Of a stretch of 57,082 nt of DNA, positions 47,647 through 57,064 are shown in pieces. The stretch covers positions 141,722-198,803 of the forward strand of contig NZ_CDBT01000004.1 of the NCBI RefSeq assembly GCF_000819765.1, written 5' to 3'. A program made the translations under genes and the position numbers. The first letter of the stretch is position 1. The number at the start of each line of letters is the position of its first letter. A model generated the notes under the pieces. It ran no database searches. It worked only from the letters and a program-made list of their open reading frames with translations, and was not told the DNA's origin. The DNA is from Aeromonas bivalvium (GTDB lineage Bacteria > Pseudomonadota > Gammaproteobacteria > Enterobacterales > Aeromonadaceae).

Positions 47647-47712
47647 GTCTGCTCCTTTTTCTCGCAACGGATCAGGTGACAGCCGAGCCCGCCGGGGCTC
47701 GACTGTGTCAGG

Positions 47713-50700
47713 TTAGCACTGGGCGATGGCGCTCTGCACCCGTTTATCGGAGATGGGATAAGGGGTTCCCAGCTGCTGGGCAAAGAACGACACCCTCAGC
47801 TCCTCTATCATCCAGCGGATATTGGCCACCTCGGGGGGGATCGGCTGGGATTTGGGGAGCTTGGCCAGCAGCGCCTTGTACTCGGACTCCACGCTGTGCA
47901 CCTTGAGCATGTAGACCCTGTCCCGGTTGGGATCGATGGCGAGTTTCTCCAGGCGCCGCTCGATGGCCCGCAGGTAGCGCAAGAGATCCGGCAGCCGCTG
48001 CCAGCCGGTCTCGGTGACGAACCCCTTGTGGATGAGGTTGCCCAGCTGCTGCTGGATGTCCGACATGGCAAAGGCGGTGTCGAGCTGCATCTTGCCCTTG
48101 AGCCGCTTCTTGATCTCATGGGACAGCGTCAGCACGGCTTCCACCTGCTTGGCCACCTCCACCACCGCATCGTTGAGCTCGGCGCGGACATACTCCTTGA
48201 GCGCCTCGAAACCGGCCTCGTCCCAGGCCAGGCCGCCGTGCTGCTCGATGAGCTTGTCGCAGCCACAGGCGATGCAGTCGTCAATCAGCTCGGCCACCTT
48301 GCCGAAGGGGTTGAAGTAGAGCCCGAGCTTGGCCTTGTTCGGCAGCTTCTCCTGCAGATACTTGATGGGGGACGGCACATTGAGCAGCACCAGCCGGCGC
48401 TGACCCGCCCACATCAGCTGCTGCTGGGCCACCGGGCTCTCCACCAGCTGGATGGCGACCGAGTCTTTCTGATCCACCAGGGTCGGATAGGCCTTCACCT
48501 CGAAGCCGCTGCGCTTCTGGCTGTACTCCTTCGGCAACTCGCCAAAGCTCCACAGGGTCAAGCCCGACTGCTCGATGTCGTCGTCCGCCACCTGGGAGAG
48601 GGTCTCCTGCACCTTGCCGCGCAGCGACTCTTTCAGCGCCTCCAGATCCTTGCCTTCCGCAATGGGCTTGTGCTTGTCGTCCACCACCCGGAAGGTGAGT
48701 TTCAGGTGATCGGGCACCGATGCCCAGTCCCAGGCTTCCCGGGGCACGGTGACACCTGTCATGCGGCGAAGTTGACGCTCCATCTCGTCCAGCAGCGGAC
48801 CCTGCTCGGGGTTGAGGCTGGCGAGCAGCGCATCGGCGTAGTTCGGCGCCGGCACGAAGTTCTTGCGCATCGGCTTTGGCATCGACTTGATGAGGGCCAC
48901 CAGCAGCTCATGACGCAAGCCTGGAATAAGCCACTCGAACCCTTTGACTTCCACCTGGTTCAGGAGCGGCAGCGGGATATGCAGGGTGACGCCATCGGCG
49001 GCTTCTCCCGGCTCGAACTGGTAGGTCAGCTTGAGCTTGAGGCGCCCCTGCTGCCAGAAGTTGGGGTAGTCGAGATCGCTGATGTGGGCCGCATCCCCCT
49101 TCATCAGCATCTCTTTTTCGAAGTTGAGCCGCTCGGGATCCTGCTTTTGCGCCTCCTTCCACCACTTGTCGAAGTGGCGGGCGGAGATGATTTCTTCCGG
49201 CAAGCGGGCATCGTAGAAGCGGAACAAGTCCTCGTCATCCACCAGGATGTCGCGACGGCGCGACTTGTGCTCCAGCGCCTCCACCTCGGCCAGGAGCTTG
49301 CGGTTCTCGCCAAAGAAGCGATGGCGGGTCTCGAAGTCCCCCTCCACCAGGGCGCGGCGAATGAAGAGCTCGCGGCACTGGGCCGGATCGATGCGGCTGA
49401 AGTTGATGGTGCGCTCGGCAACCAGTGTCAGGCCATAAAGCGTCACCTTCTCCTTGGCCATGACGGCGCCGTTTTTCTTCGACCAGTGGGGATCGCTGTG
49501 GTGCAGCTTGATGAGGTGCGCCGCCAGCGGCTCCACCCACTCGGGTTCAATCCTGGCGTTGATGCGGGCGTAGAGGCGGGAGGTCTCCACCAATTCTGCG
49601 GCCATCACCCACTTGGGCGGCTTCTTGAACAGACCAGAGGCCGGGAACAGGTGGAAGCGGCCGTTGCGAGCCCCAAGGAACTCGGGCTTCTCCAGATCCT
49701 TGTTGCCGATATGACTCAAGAGGCCGGTCAGCAGGGCGCAGTGCACCGTCTTGAAATCCGCCGGTTCCTGGTTGGCTTTAAAACCAAGCTCTTTCACCGT
49801 CTGGCGCAGCTGGAAGTGGATATCCTGCCACTCGCGCACTCGCAGATAGGAGAGAAACTCCTTCTGGCACATGCGACGGAACGGGTTGCTGCCCAGCAGA
49901 TCCTGCTGCTCTTTCAGGTAGTTCCACAGATTGACGAAGGCGAGGAAGTCGGAATCCTTGTCTTCAAAGCGCCTGTGCTGCTCGTCGGCGGCCTGTTTTT
50001 TCTCCATGGGCCGCTCGCGGGGATCCTGGATGCTGAGGCCCGCGGTGATCACCATCACTTCGCTCAGACAGCCGGTTTGCGCCGCACTGATCACCATCTT
50101 TGCCAAACGTGGATCAAGCGGAATGCGCGAGAGCTGGCGACCGGTCTCGGTCAGCTGCAACCTGCCCTCGCGATCGCCGGTGGCGGGCAGCTCGCGCACC
50201 GCCTCCAGCTCTTTCAAGAGAGTCAGGCCATCCTTGATATGGCGGGACTCCGGCGGCTCGACGAAGGGGAATTCTTCCATGTTGCCAAGGCCGAGCGCCA
50301 GCATCTGCAAGATGACGGACGCCAGGTTGGTGCGCAGGATCTCGGGATCGGTGAAGGCCGGACGATTGTTGAAATCCTCCTCCGAGTAGAGGCGGATACA
50401 GATACCGTCCGCTACCCGGCCGCAACGCCCCTTGCGCTGGTTGGCACTGGCCTGGGAGACCGGCTCGATGGGCAGGCGCTGCACCTTGGTGCGCCAGGAG
50501 TAGCGGCTGATGCGGGCGGTACCCGGATCGATGACGTAACGAATGCCCGGCACCGTCAACGAGGTCTCCGCCACGTTGGTGGCCAGCACGATACGCCGTC
50601 CGGCGTGTTGCTGGAACACCTTGTTCTGCTCGGCGTTGGAGAGGCGGGCGTAGAGCGGCAGCACCTCGGTGTCCCGCAGGTTGAGCTTGCGCAGGGCATC

Positions 50701-51636
50701 GGCGGTATCGCGAATTTCCCGCTCGCCGTTCATGAAGATGAGGATATCCCCCAGCCCTTCGCGAGCCAGCTCCTCCACCGCATCGAAGATCCCCTGCAGC
50801 TCGTCGCGCTCCTCCAACCCCTCGCTCTTGTCGCCGCTCTTTTTATCAGCAAACAGCGGGCGGTAGCGCACTTCCACCGGGTAGGTGCGCCCTGAGACTT
50901 CTATGATGGGCGCCTGGTTGAAGTGACGGGAGAAGCGCTGGGGGTCTATGGTGGCCGAGGTGATGATCACCTTGAGATCCGGGCGCCTTGGCAGCAGCTG
51001 CTTCAAGTAACCCAGGATGAAATCGATGTTGAGGCTGCGCTCGTGGGCCTCGTCGATGATGATGGTGTCGTACTGGGTCAGCATCCGATCATTCTGGATC
51101 TCCGCCAGCAGGATGCCGTCTGTCATCAGCTTGATGTGGGTCTGCTCGCTCACCTGATCGGTAAAGCGCACCTTGTAGCCCACGTAGTGGCCGAGCTCGG
51201 ACTCCATCTCTTCGGCGATACGGGCGGCCACCGTGCGGGCCGCGAGGCGCCGCGGCTGGGTGTGGCCGATAAAGCCCTTCACCCCGCGCCCGAGCGAGAG
51301 GCAAATCTTGGGGATCTGGGTGGTCTTGCCCGAGCCGGTTTCCCCGGCGATGATCACCACCTGATGCTCTTGAATCGCCTTGGCGATTTCTGCCTGCTTC
51401 TGGCTGACCGGCAGATTCTCCGGATAGGTGACCCTGGGCACCCCCGCCAGACGGGACTGGTAGCGCGCCTCGGCCACATCCAGGTCGGCGGCTATGGTCT
51501 CGAGCACAGATCCTTGCTTGCCTTGCGGCAGCTTCTTGACCCCGTGCAGACGGCTGGAGAGACGGCGGGCGTCGAGGTTCATGCAGGCAGAAAGACGGCG
51601 GCGCAGCGCCTCGATAGAGAGAGACAAGGTAGGCAT
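47713..51636 (-). CDS. hrpA: ATP-dependent RNA helicase HrpA
   Basis: This DEAH-box RNA helicase has 1307 aa (1300 in E. coli). The core shows GETGSGKTTQIPK (about 98-110), IIDEAHERSLN, ITSATIDPQRF and QRKGRCGRVADG (motif VI). HA2, OB-fold and a long HrpA-specific C-terminal region follow. E. coli HrpA acts in fimbrial mRNA processing and rescue of collided ribosomes. The Shine-Dalgarno AAGGA directly abuts the ATG, which is unusually close; alignment of the N-terminus with E. coli (RLHGVKK) still supports this start. Confidence 0.96.
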   Translation of the reverse strand: MPTLSLSIEALRRRLSACMNLDARRLSSRLHGVKKLPQGKQGSVLETIAADLDVAEARYQSRLAGVPRVTYPENLPVSQKQAEIAKAIQEHQVVIIAGETGSGKTTQIPKICLSLGRGVKGFIGHTQPRRLAARTVAARIAEEMESELGHYVGYKVRFTDQVSEQTHIKLMTDGILLAEIQNDRMLTQYDTIIIDEAHERSLNIDFILGYLKQLLPRRPDLKVIITSATIDPQRFSRHFNQAPIIEVSGRTYPVEVRYRPLFADKKSGDKSEGLEERDELQGIFDAVEELAREGLGDILIFMNGEREIRDTADALRKLNLRDTEVLPLYARLSNAEQNKVFQQHAGRRIVLATNVAETSLTVPGIRYVIDPGTARISRYSWRTKVQRLPIEPVSQASANQRKGRCGRVADGICIRLYSEEDFNNRPAFTDPEILRTNLASVILQMLALGLGNMEEFPFVEPPESRHIKDGLTLLKELEAVRELPATGDREGRLQLTETGRQLSRIPLDPRLAKMVISAAQTGCLSEVMVITAGLSIQDPRERPMEKKQAADEQHRRFEDKDSDFLAFVNLWNYLKEQQDLLGSNPFRRMCQKEFLSYLRVREWQDIHFQLRQTVKELGFKANQEPADFKTVHCALLTGLLSHIGNKDLEKPEFLGARNGRFHLFPASGLFKKPPKWVMAAELVETSRLYARINARIEPEWVEPLAAHLIKLHHSDPHWSKKNGAVMAKEKVTLYGLTLVAERTINFSRIDPAQCRELFIRRALVEGDFETRHRFFGENRKLLAEVEALEHKSRRRDILVDDEDLFRFYDARLPEEIISARHFDKWWKEAQKQDPERLNFEKEMLMKGDAAHISDLDYPNFWQQGRLKLKLTYQFEPGEAADGVTLHIPLPLLNQVEVKGFEWLIPGLRHELLVALIKSMPKPMRKNFVPAPNYADALLASLNPEQGPLLDEMERQLRRMTGVTVPREAWDWASVPDHLKLTFRVVDDKHKPIAEGKDLEALKESLRGKVQETLSQVADDDIEQSGLTLWSFGELPKEYSQKRSGFEVKAYPTLVDQKDSVAIQLVESPVAQQQLMWAGQRRLVLLNVPSPIKYLQEKLPNKAKLGLYFNPFGKVAELIDDCIACGCDKLIEQHGGLAWDEAGFEALKEYVRAELNDAVVEVAKQVEAVLTLSHEIKKRLKGKMQLDTAFAMSDIQQQLGNLIHKGFVTETGWQRLPDLLRYLRAIERRLEKLAIDPNRDRVYMLKVHSVESEYKALLAKLPKSQPIPPEVANIRWMIEELRVSFFAQQLGTPYPISDKRVQSAIAQC

Positions 51637-51775
51637 TCCTTAAAATAAGTGCCCAGAGGGGCCATATCGATAAGCTGGGAGCGATCCTAAAGAGCGAGCG
51701 GAGTCGGTGCAAGTATTAACGCCGTCAGCAAAAACAGGGAGAAAGGCAGGGAGACCCCCTGCCGTTTCGGGAGAC

Positions 51776-52198
51776 TCAGGCGTGAGCCTGGGGAATGAAG
51801 CAGGTGTCGAGCTGGTTATGGATGGCCTTCATCACGTCGTGGCGACTGATGACCCCCACCAGACGCCCCGCCTCCAGCACGGGATACATCTTGGGCTTTT
51901 GCCCGATCATCATCTCGGCCAGCTCCAGGATGCTGGTCTGCGGGCTCACCGTCAGCACATCCTGGCGCATCACATCCTTGACCTGGGCCACCTGCTCGCA
52001 GTGATAGGCCTCCTTGAGCATGACGGCGATGCAGTCCTGCTCCGACACCCAGCCGATGAGATGACCGTTGGCGTCGATGACGGGCCCGCCCAGTTGATTG
52101 CTGTTGACGAACTTGGCCACGGCAGATTGCACCATCATCTCCGCCTTGAAGGTGATGGGCCTCACCTGCATATAGTCCTTGGCAATTAATGCTTTCAT
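51776..52198 (-). CDS. CBS-domain pair protein
   Basis: The 140-aa protein consists of two CBS domains (about 8-65 and 76-130) and little else. VNSNQLGGPVIDANGHLIGWVSEQD and MYPVLEAGRLVGVISRHDVMKAI are typical. CBS pairs bind adenosine nucleotides and act as energy sensors; no effector domain is present, so it must work on a partner. AGGGGG lies 6 nt before the ATG. It lies between hrpA and the LuxR-type regulator on the same strand, 72 nt from the latter. Confidence 0.9.
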   Translation of the reverse strand: MKALIAKDYMQVRPITFKAEMMVQSAVAKFVNSNQLGGPVIDANGHLIGWVSEQDCIAVMLKEAYHCEQVAQVKDVMRQDVLTVSPQTSILELAEMMIGQKPKMYPVLEAGRLVGVISRHDVMKAIHNQLDTCFIPQAHA

Positions 52199-52270
52199 CT
52201 TGAACCCCCTAAGGAACCTGGTTCAGCCGCCTTATGCTGGCGTCCTCGTTTCAAGCATAGCTCGCCCGCC

Positions 52271-53341
52271 TCAGGAGATGGATTGCAGCAAGAGCAGCAA
52301 TTCGCTCTGACTGTGACAATCCGTCTTCTTGAAGACCCCCTTGAGGGTGGAACGCACGGTTTCCACCTTGACGCCGCGCAACTCGGCGATGTCGTTGCTG
52401 CTGTAGCCCTTGCTCATCAGCATCAGCAGCTCCTTCTCCCCCACCGTCAGGGGATAGAGGCTGGCCAGGGCTTCAATATCGGGATTGAAGGCGTGCTCGG
52501 GGTCACGCAGCACCAGCTCCACGAAACGTTCGTATCGCGTCAATCCGCTCATCAGGGTGCACTGGATCAATAAGGGCCTGAGATTGGCCTGACGGGGTAC
52601 GCAAAGATAGGCACTGGCTCCCGGCAGCAGATAGGCGAAACCGGCGAGCATCTCTTTAAATTGACGCTGCTGATCCTTGCTCTGCAAGGAAAACAATCCG
52701 GACAGGGTACGCAATTCCACATTCTCATCCGTGATGCGGTTAAACGCCGTATTGGAATAATGGATATAACCCTTGTCATCTATGATGGCGCTGGGTTTAT
52801 TGTGATTGCGCACCAATTGTTGCAGTTGATAATTCTGGGTTTCCAGGGCCAGCAGATTCCAATAATGCTGACTCCAGGCGGCGAAACCGGCATACATGTC
52901 CGCCACCAGGTGCCGCTCTTGCACGGTAAAGTCGCTCTGGGCGCCACTGCGGTAGCCGCACAGGGAGCTCAGGCCATGATCCTTGACCCGGCACACGCCC
53001 CCCAGGGCGAACTGGGCACCGAAACTGGCCAGCAGCCCGGCGTTGTCGGAGATCTCATTGGCGCTGACCACCCCCTGGCAACCCTTGTCCAGATAATGAT
53101 TGAACCAGACATCCTGGCGATGATGCTGCAGATAGAAATGCTGCTGCGCCTCGCTCAAGCCACTGGCAAACAGCTTGAGCCCGTCGCTCTTGTCATCATC
53201 ACGTAATAAAAGCAGGGTTGAACTGCCACCGAGATCGTAGCGAAACTTGTCTACGACCAGCTTAATGTCAGAATCATTAATACCACACTCATATAATTGA
53301 CTTATATATGGCGATACCCTCTCGCTTACTAATGTTTTCAC
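52271..53341 (-). CDS. LuxR-family transcriptional regulator
   Basis: The 356-aa protein has a C-terminal LuxR/FixJ helix-turn-helix (about 290-350): LTVGEKELLMLMSKGYSSNDIAELRG in two parts, then VETVRSTLKGVFKKTDCHSQSEL. The N-terminal two thirds contain a PAS-like region (about 175-215, KPSAIIDDKGYIHYSNTAF). No receiver domain or acyl-homoserine-lactone motif is seen, so the signal is unknown. It starts at GTG 53341, supported by AGGAG five nt upstream; no ATG fits. The upstream region is long and AT-rich. Confidence 0.88.
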   Translation of the reverse strand: MKTLVSERVSPYISQLYECGINDSDIKLVVDKFRYDLGGSSTLLLLRDDDKSDGLKLFASGLSEAQQHFYLQHHRQDVWFNHYLDKGCQGVVSANEISDNAGLLASFGAQFALGGVCRVKDHGLSSLCGYRSGAQSDFTVQERHLVADMYAGFAAWSQHYWNLLALETQNYQLQQLVRNHNKPSAIIDDKGYIHYSNTAFNRITDENVELRTLSGLFSLQSKDQQRQFKEMLAGFAYLLPGASAYLCVPRQANLRPLLIQCTLMSGLTRYERFVELVLRDPEHAFNPDIEALASLYPLTVGEKELLMLMSKGYSSNDIAELRGVKVETVRSTLKGVFKKTDCHSQSELLLLLQSIS

Positions 53342-54029
53342 ACCCGAACTCCTAATTCTTATTTTTATTGAGCAGGCATCTTACTCTGCATTGACTACAG
53401 CGAAAAGTAGTCAAATGAACAATTACCTTCCCCCTTGCGTCAATATATTCCCCCTCACGCTTGTATCAGAAATTCCTTATTTAATGCCTCGCCATCCTGA
53501 GGCGGCAACCCCTCTTCCTCTCCACCCACCTTATTGCTTCCCCATGCTTTCCCAGCCACTTCCGCCTCTGGCGGGCTCGCCTCGCACTGGCAGTGCCTCC
53601 CATTGATACCGATCAGCAGGGGCAAGGAGCGAGCAGTAGATAAAACAGACAAGAGGGAAATAGTGGCTTTCAGTCGAGTTAACCCAGGCTGAACCGCAAA
53701 AATCAGTGTCGATGACAAGATTTGTCAGGCACCGCCCCCATTTCTTGCCCAGTAAAACTGCAAAAATGAAAAGAGCGTCATTCAAGACCCATCAATAAAC
53801 AGCACGCCACTGAATCATAACACCATGTTTTAATTGATAAAAAATTAATTTCCACTCGAAACGCTTTCTTGACAAAGCCGCTTAGCTCGCATTTCACCCG
53901 CCAGCTTTAAAAAATGTCGCGTTGACGCACCACCATCAGAAAATGCGCCATTTATTACAAAATGACCATTGTTTTAATCTCCTTGTATGGTATCTTGTAT
54001 TCATCAGCCGTCAGCCAGGGAGAAAAAGT
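53342..54029. other. 688-bp AT-richer gap upstream of LuxR-type gene
   Basis: This is clearly lower in GC than its surroundings, mainly at 53342-53480 and 53780-53990. It includes the promoter of the LuxR-type gene (minus) and that of the 27-aa peptide unit (plus, 53969-53996). Short minus-strand frames here (for example 53455-53785) have no ribosome-binding site and look like noise. Confidence 0.45.
53969..53996 (+). promoter_or_regulatory. Putative sigma-70 promoter of 27-aa peptide gene
   Basis: TTGTTT (53969-53974), 16 bp, TATCTT (53991-53996). Transcription would start near 54003, 27 nt before the peptide ATG. Confidence 0.5.
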
Positions 54030-54113
54030 ATGACTGAGTTCTTAGTTACAGCCGTCTTCACCGTGTTTTTCACTCTGGTCGCAGTTTCTCTGCCTTCACT
54101 GTCCCAGTTTTGA
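54030..54113 (+). CDS. 27-aa single-pass membrane peptide
   Basis: The 27-residue peptide starts MTEFLVTAVFTVFF and is one hydrophobic helix (about 4-22) with a polar PSLSQF tail. AGGGAGAA lies 6-8 nt upstream of the ATG. A sigma-70-like promoter precedes it and a terminator ends the unit about 90 nt after the stop, so it is a complete stand-alone gene of about 200 nt. Composition resembles known small inner-membrane regulators, but I recognise no homologue. A leader-peptide role is unlikely because the next plus-strand gene is absent. Confidence 0.6.
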   Translation: MTEFLVTAVFTVFFTLVAVSLPSLSQF

Positions 54114-54168
54114 GCCATGAGGGGCGCATGCCGCCCCACTGACTGACCAGACAACGACTGTTTTATCG

Positions 54169-54204
54169 ACACCAACTGCGACTTTCTCGCCGTTGGTGTT
54201 TTTG
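54169..54204 (+). terminator. Terminator of 27-aa peptide gene
   Basis: The stem ACACCAAC/GTTGGTGT (54169-54176 with 54192-54199) has a 15-nt loop and is followed by TTTTG. Confidence 0.75.
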
Positions 54205-54370
54205 TTTGTGGTTTCCCCCAATTTACCCACTCTTTCTCTCTTCCTTGCTGGCCCGGCGCCTCATCACACCGGGGATCTCGGCTGGCTCAGCCCTCCTCAG
54301 GCCCCCCCTGGTCTCTGCTCTTGTCCTCCTCGAGTTCCCTCATGATCCATGAGCCGCACCCACGCCAGGC

Positions 54371-54405
54371 CAAAAAAAAGCAGGCAGCCCGAAGGCTGCC
54401 TGCTT
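54371..54405 (-). terminator. Terminator of yjjG
   Basis: A perfect 12-bp stem AAGCAGGCAGCC/GGCTGCCTGCTT with a CGAA loop and a run of eight T on the minus strand. Confidence 0.9.
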
Positions 54406-54437
54406 GCTCAGTGCCGGTCACGCCGGGCGTGGCCAGC

Positions 54438-55112
54438 TTATCCCAGCACTATCTCGGCCAGGTGGCTGAAGTGGCGGATCTCATGGGTCGGCGCGCACTC
54501 CCCCTCCTGACCATGGGGGTTATACCAGCAGGTCGCCAACCCCATGGCGGCCGCACCGGCAATGTCCGTCTTGGGGTTATCCCCCACCATCAGCACCCGG
54601 GCAGGATCCGGGCGCCCCATAAGGGCCAGGCTCTGCTCGAAGATGGCGGCAGACGGCTTGGTGACCCTGACCTCGTCCGAGATGATCAGCGGCTCGAACC
54701 AATCGTGCCAGCCCAGCTTGGCCAGGCGGCCGCGCTGGGGCAGGCTGAAGCCATTGGTGATGATCCCCATGCTCACCCTCTCTTTCAGGCTCAGCAGGGT
54801 ATCGACCACCCCCTCCAGGGGCTGGCTCAGGGCGATGATCCGGGTGAGAAAGGTGTCATTCATGGCCAGGGGATTGACCCCGGCGGGGGCGAAGGGGGAG
54901 AAACGGGTCTGTTGCAGCTGCTCGGCATCGATCTCGCCACTGTTGTACTGACCCCAGAGTCTGTGATTGAGGGCCTGATACTCCTGCATCCGCTCCTCGC
55001 TGGCCACTATGCCGTGCAGTTGCAGGGTCTGCTCCAGGGCGCGGCTCACCGGGAAATCAACCAGAGTCTCATCGAGGTCAAACAGAACCCAGTCATAGCG
55101 TGGCGTCTTCAT
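54438..55112 (-). CDS. yjjG: Pyrimidine 5'-nucleotidase YjjG
   Basis: This HAD-family nucleotidase dephosphorylates pyrimidine (and modified) nucleoside monophosphates, a house-cleaning role. The 224-aa product (225 in E. coli) has the nucleophile motif FDLDETL, the threonine in GIITNGFS, lysine in VTKPSAAIF and VLMVGDNPKTDI acidic motif. WGQYNSGEID in the cap domain also matches the family. It is 90 nt downstream of the M17 aminopeptidase gene on the same strand. Confidence 0.93.
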   Translation of the reverse strand: MKTPRYDWVLFDLDETLVDFPVSRALEQTLQLHGIVASEERMQEYQALNHRLWGQYNSGEIDAEQLQQTRFSPFAPAGVNPLAMNDTFLTRIIALSQPLEGVVDTLLSLKERVSMGIITNGFSLPQRGRLAKLGWHDWFEPLIISDEVRVTKPSAAIFEQSLALMGRPDPARVLMVGDNPKTDIAGAAAMGLATCWYNPHGQEGECAPTHEIRHFSHLAEIVLG

Positions 55113-55202
55113 ATCACTCCTTTACTGCATGAGAAACCCGAGGCGGCCCGCCCATATGGCGGACGGGACGCCATTATCGGTCAGGCGGGCGACGGGATCC
55201 AG

Positions 55203-56693
55203 TCAGGCATCCAGCTCGCCAGTCTGCCAACGGGCCAGCAAACGCAGGGTAAAACGCACCCCGAAGCCCGTCACCTCGCTGCCCACGACCCCATTGCCCC
55301 CCTTGTTGCGATAGCCGGACAAATCCAGGTGCAACCAGGGCGTCGTGGCGGGCACGAAGCGACCGAGGAAGCGGGTCGCGTCTATGTGATCCGGCGAGGC
55401 CCCGGGGGCACACTGCAGCAGATCCGCCCACTCGCTCGTCAGGTTGTCGTCATAGTCCTCGTCATGGGGGAAGGGCCAGACCCGCTCCCCGCTCTCCTGC
55501 CCCAGGGCGATGAGGGGGAGCAGCCAGGCGGGCTGATTGGTGAAGGCGCCGCTGTAACCGCTGCCCAGCGCCCGCTTGCAGGCCCCGGTCAGGGTGGCGT
55601 AATCGATGATAAGGGATGGCTGGTCCCGGGCTGCCAGAGCCAGGGCATCCGCCAGCACCATGCGTCCCTCGGCGTCCGTGTCCACCACCTCTATGGTGGT
55701 GCCATTGCAGGCGGTGACCACCTCCCCGGGGCGATAGGCCCTGGGGCCTATGTGGTTCTCGGCGATGGCGAGCCAGCAGTGAACCCGGACAGGCAGGCGG
55801 GCACGGCTGATGGCAAGCAGGGTGCCCAGGGCCACCGCACTGCCTCCCATGTCCAGGTGCATGCCATACATGGATCCTCCCACCTTGAGGTTGTAGCCAC
55901 CCGAGTCATGGCAGATCCCCTTGCCCACCAGAGCCAGGGTGCGCTCGGCGCCGGCGGGTTCATAGCTCAGCTTGACGATGGCGCCCTGGCCATCCTCGGA
56001 TCCCCGGCTCACCGCGAGAAACGCCCCGGCCCCCAGCGCCTGCAATGCGGCCTCATCATACTCCTGACACTGCCACCCCTCTTGTCGGGCCAGCGCACGC
56101 ACCCGCTGGTGATAACCAGGGGCATCGAGCACGGAGGCGGGCAAGACCCCGAGATGACGAGCCAGGGCATTGCCCTCGGCCTCGGCGCACAGGCGCGTCA
56201 CATCCAGGGGAAAGGCGGGCGAGCTGACGAGCCGCTCATAGGCGCACACCGCTTTAGCCTCGCGTTTTTGGCTCGGCAGGCTGACATTGGCGGCCAGCAG
56301 GCTGGCCAGCAGCGCCTCGCCGAGGCGGGCCGTCTCGTCGCCGTCGAACCCTTCCAGATGCAGGGCCAGCAGAGGGCTCTGGTATGACGCCAGGGGGGCA
56401 ATCCAGTGCCGGATCCGGCGATAGCGCCCATGGCCTTCGCCCAGGGCATCGCTGAATACCAGCAGCAGCAGCCCCTGCTCATCGGGCGATCCGATGATCG
56501 GGCACAGACAAGGCCCTTCCTGCCCCAAAGCTGACTGCAGGGCCGCCGGGGCCAGCTCGGGTCGCACGAGCAGGGTTGCCTTTAGATTCTGATGGCAGAT
56601 CAACAACTTGAGGGGGGCATTCAGCCCCATGAACTGATCAAGATCCCGGGGAGCATTCTCTATCCTGGGGGCCTGGTAGCAAAAATCGAGCAT
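55203..56693 (-). CDS. M17 (leucyl) aminopeptidase family protein
   Basis: This di-metal aminopeptidase has 496 aa. Metal ligands and catalytic residues are visible: LVGKGICHDSGGYNLK (Lys, Asp), MHLDMGGSAVAL (Asp) and DTDAEGRMVLADAL (Asp, Glu, catalytic Arg). The family's usual NTDAEGR reads DTDAEGR, and the usual GITFD reads GICHD. The N-terminal domain is divergent from PepA and PepB, so it is a separate M17 subgroup that releases N-terminal residues from peptides. It does not carry a signal peptide. Confidence 0.88.
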   Translation of the reverse strand: MLDFCYQAPRIENAPRDLDQFMGLNAPLKLLICHQNLKATLLVRPELAPAALQSALGQEGPCLCPIIGSPDEQGLLLLVFSDALGEGHGRYRRIRHWIAPLASYQSPLLALHLEGFDGDETARLGEALLASLLAANVSLPSQKREAKAVCAYERLVSSPAFPLDVTRLCAEAEGNALARHLGVLPASVLDAPGYHQRVRALARQEGWQCQEYDEAALQALGAGAFLAVSRGSEDGQGAIVKLSYEPAGAERTLALVGKGICHDSGGYNLKVGGSMYGMHLDMGGSAVALGTLLAISRARLPVRVHCWLAIAENHIGPRAYRPGEVVTACNGTTIEVVDTDAEGRMVLADALALAARDQPSLIIDYATLTGACKRALGSGYSGAFTNQPAWLLPLIALGQESGERVWPFPHDEDYDDNLTSEWADLLQCAPGASPDHIDATRFLGRFVPATTPWLHLDLSGYRNKGGNGVVGSEVTGFGVRFTLRLLARWQTGELDA

Positions 56694-56907
56694 GATGGGG
56701 CAGCCTCATCCATGAATACACAGCGAAGAAAACAGGAAGGCGAGATGATACTACCGAGGGAAAGGGATCGCCATGACGCCCTGCCATAGGGGTTGGCTTT
56801 GATGCGCCCGACCATGGGGCAAGTCGCCGCAGGTCCTGGGCAATGGGGGTCGGCATCGGCGGCCATGTTCAGAGAGAGAAAACAGGATAACGAGGGGAAA
56901 TAAAAAG
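56694..56907. other. Gap between initiator tRNA and aminopeptidase
   Basis: This 214-bp spacer has T-rich sequence right after the tRNA 3' end on the minus strand (TTTTTATTT), which may help end the tRNA transcript. No gene is seen. Confidence 0.4.
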
Positions 56908-56984
<77 letters not shown>

Positions 56985-57064
56985 TCCGAATTGTCCCGAT
57001 CTGGCAGAGCAGTTGCCATCCCGGGTGCGCCTTCCTGTTCACGGATGAACAGCAAGACTGTATG

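Larger units (their letters stand above)
54114..54437. other. 324-bp gap between peptide gene and yjjG
   Basis: It contains a GGGGCG-N5-CGCCCC hairpin just after the peptide stop (about 54119-54137), the peptide terminator (54169-54204), and the yjjG terminator (54371-54405). Nothing else is visible. Confidence 0.5.

Noticed and set aside
47896..50895. 999-codon plus-strand frame opposite hrpA
   Set aside because: Antisense shadow of hrpA; no recognisable domain.
53455..53785. Short minus-strand frames in the AT-rich gap
   Set aside because: Two overlapping frames with no ribosome-binding site and no recognisable product.
54321..56387. 688-codon plus-strand frame opposite yjjG and the aminopeptidase
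   Set aside because: Spans the yjjG terminator and two real genes; Gly/Gln/His-rich noise.
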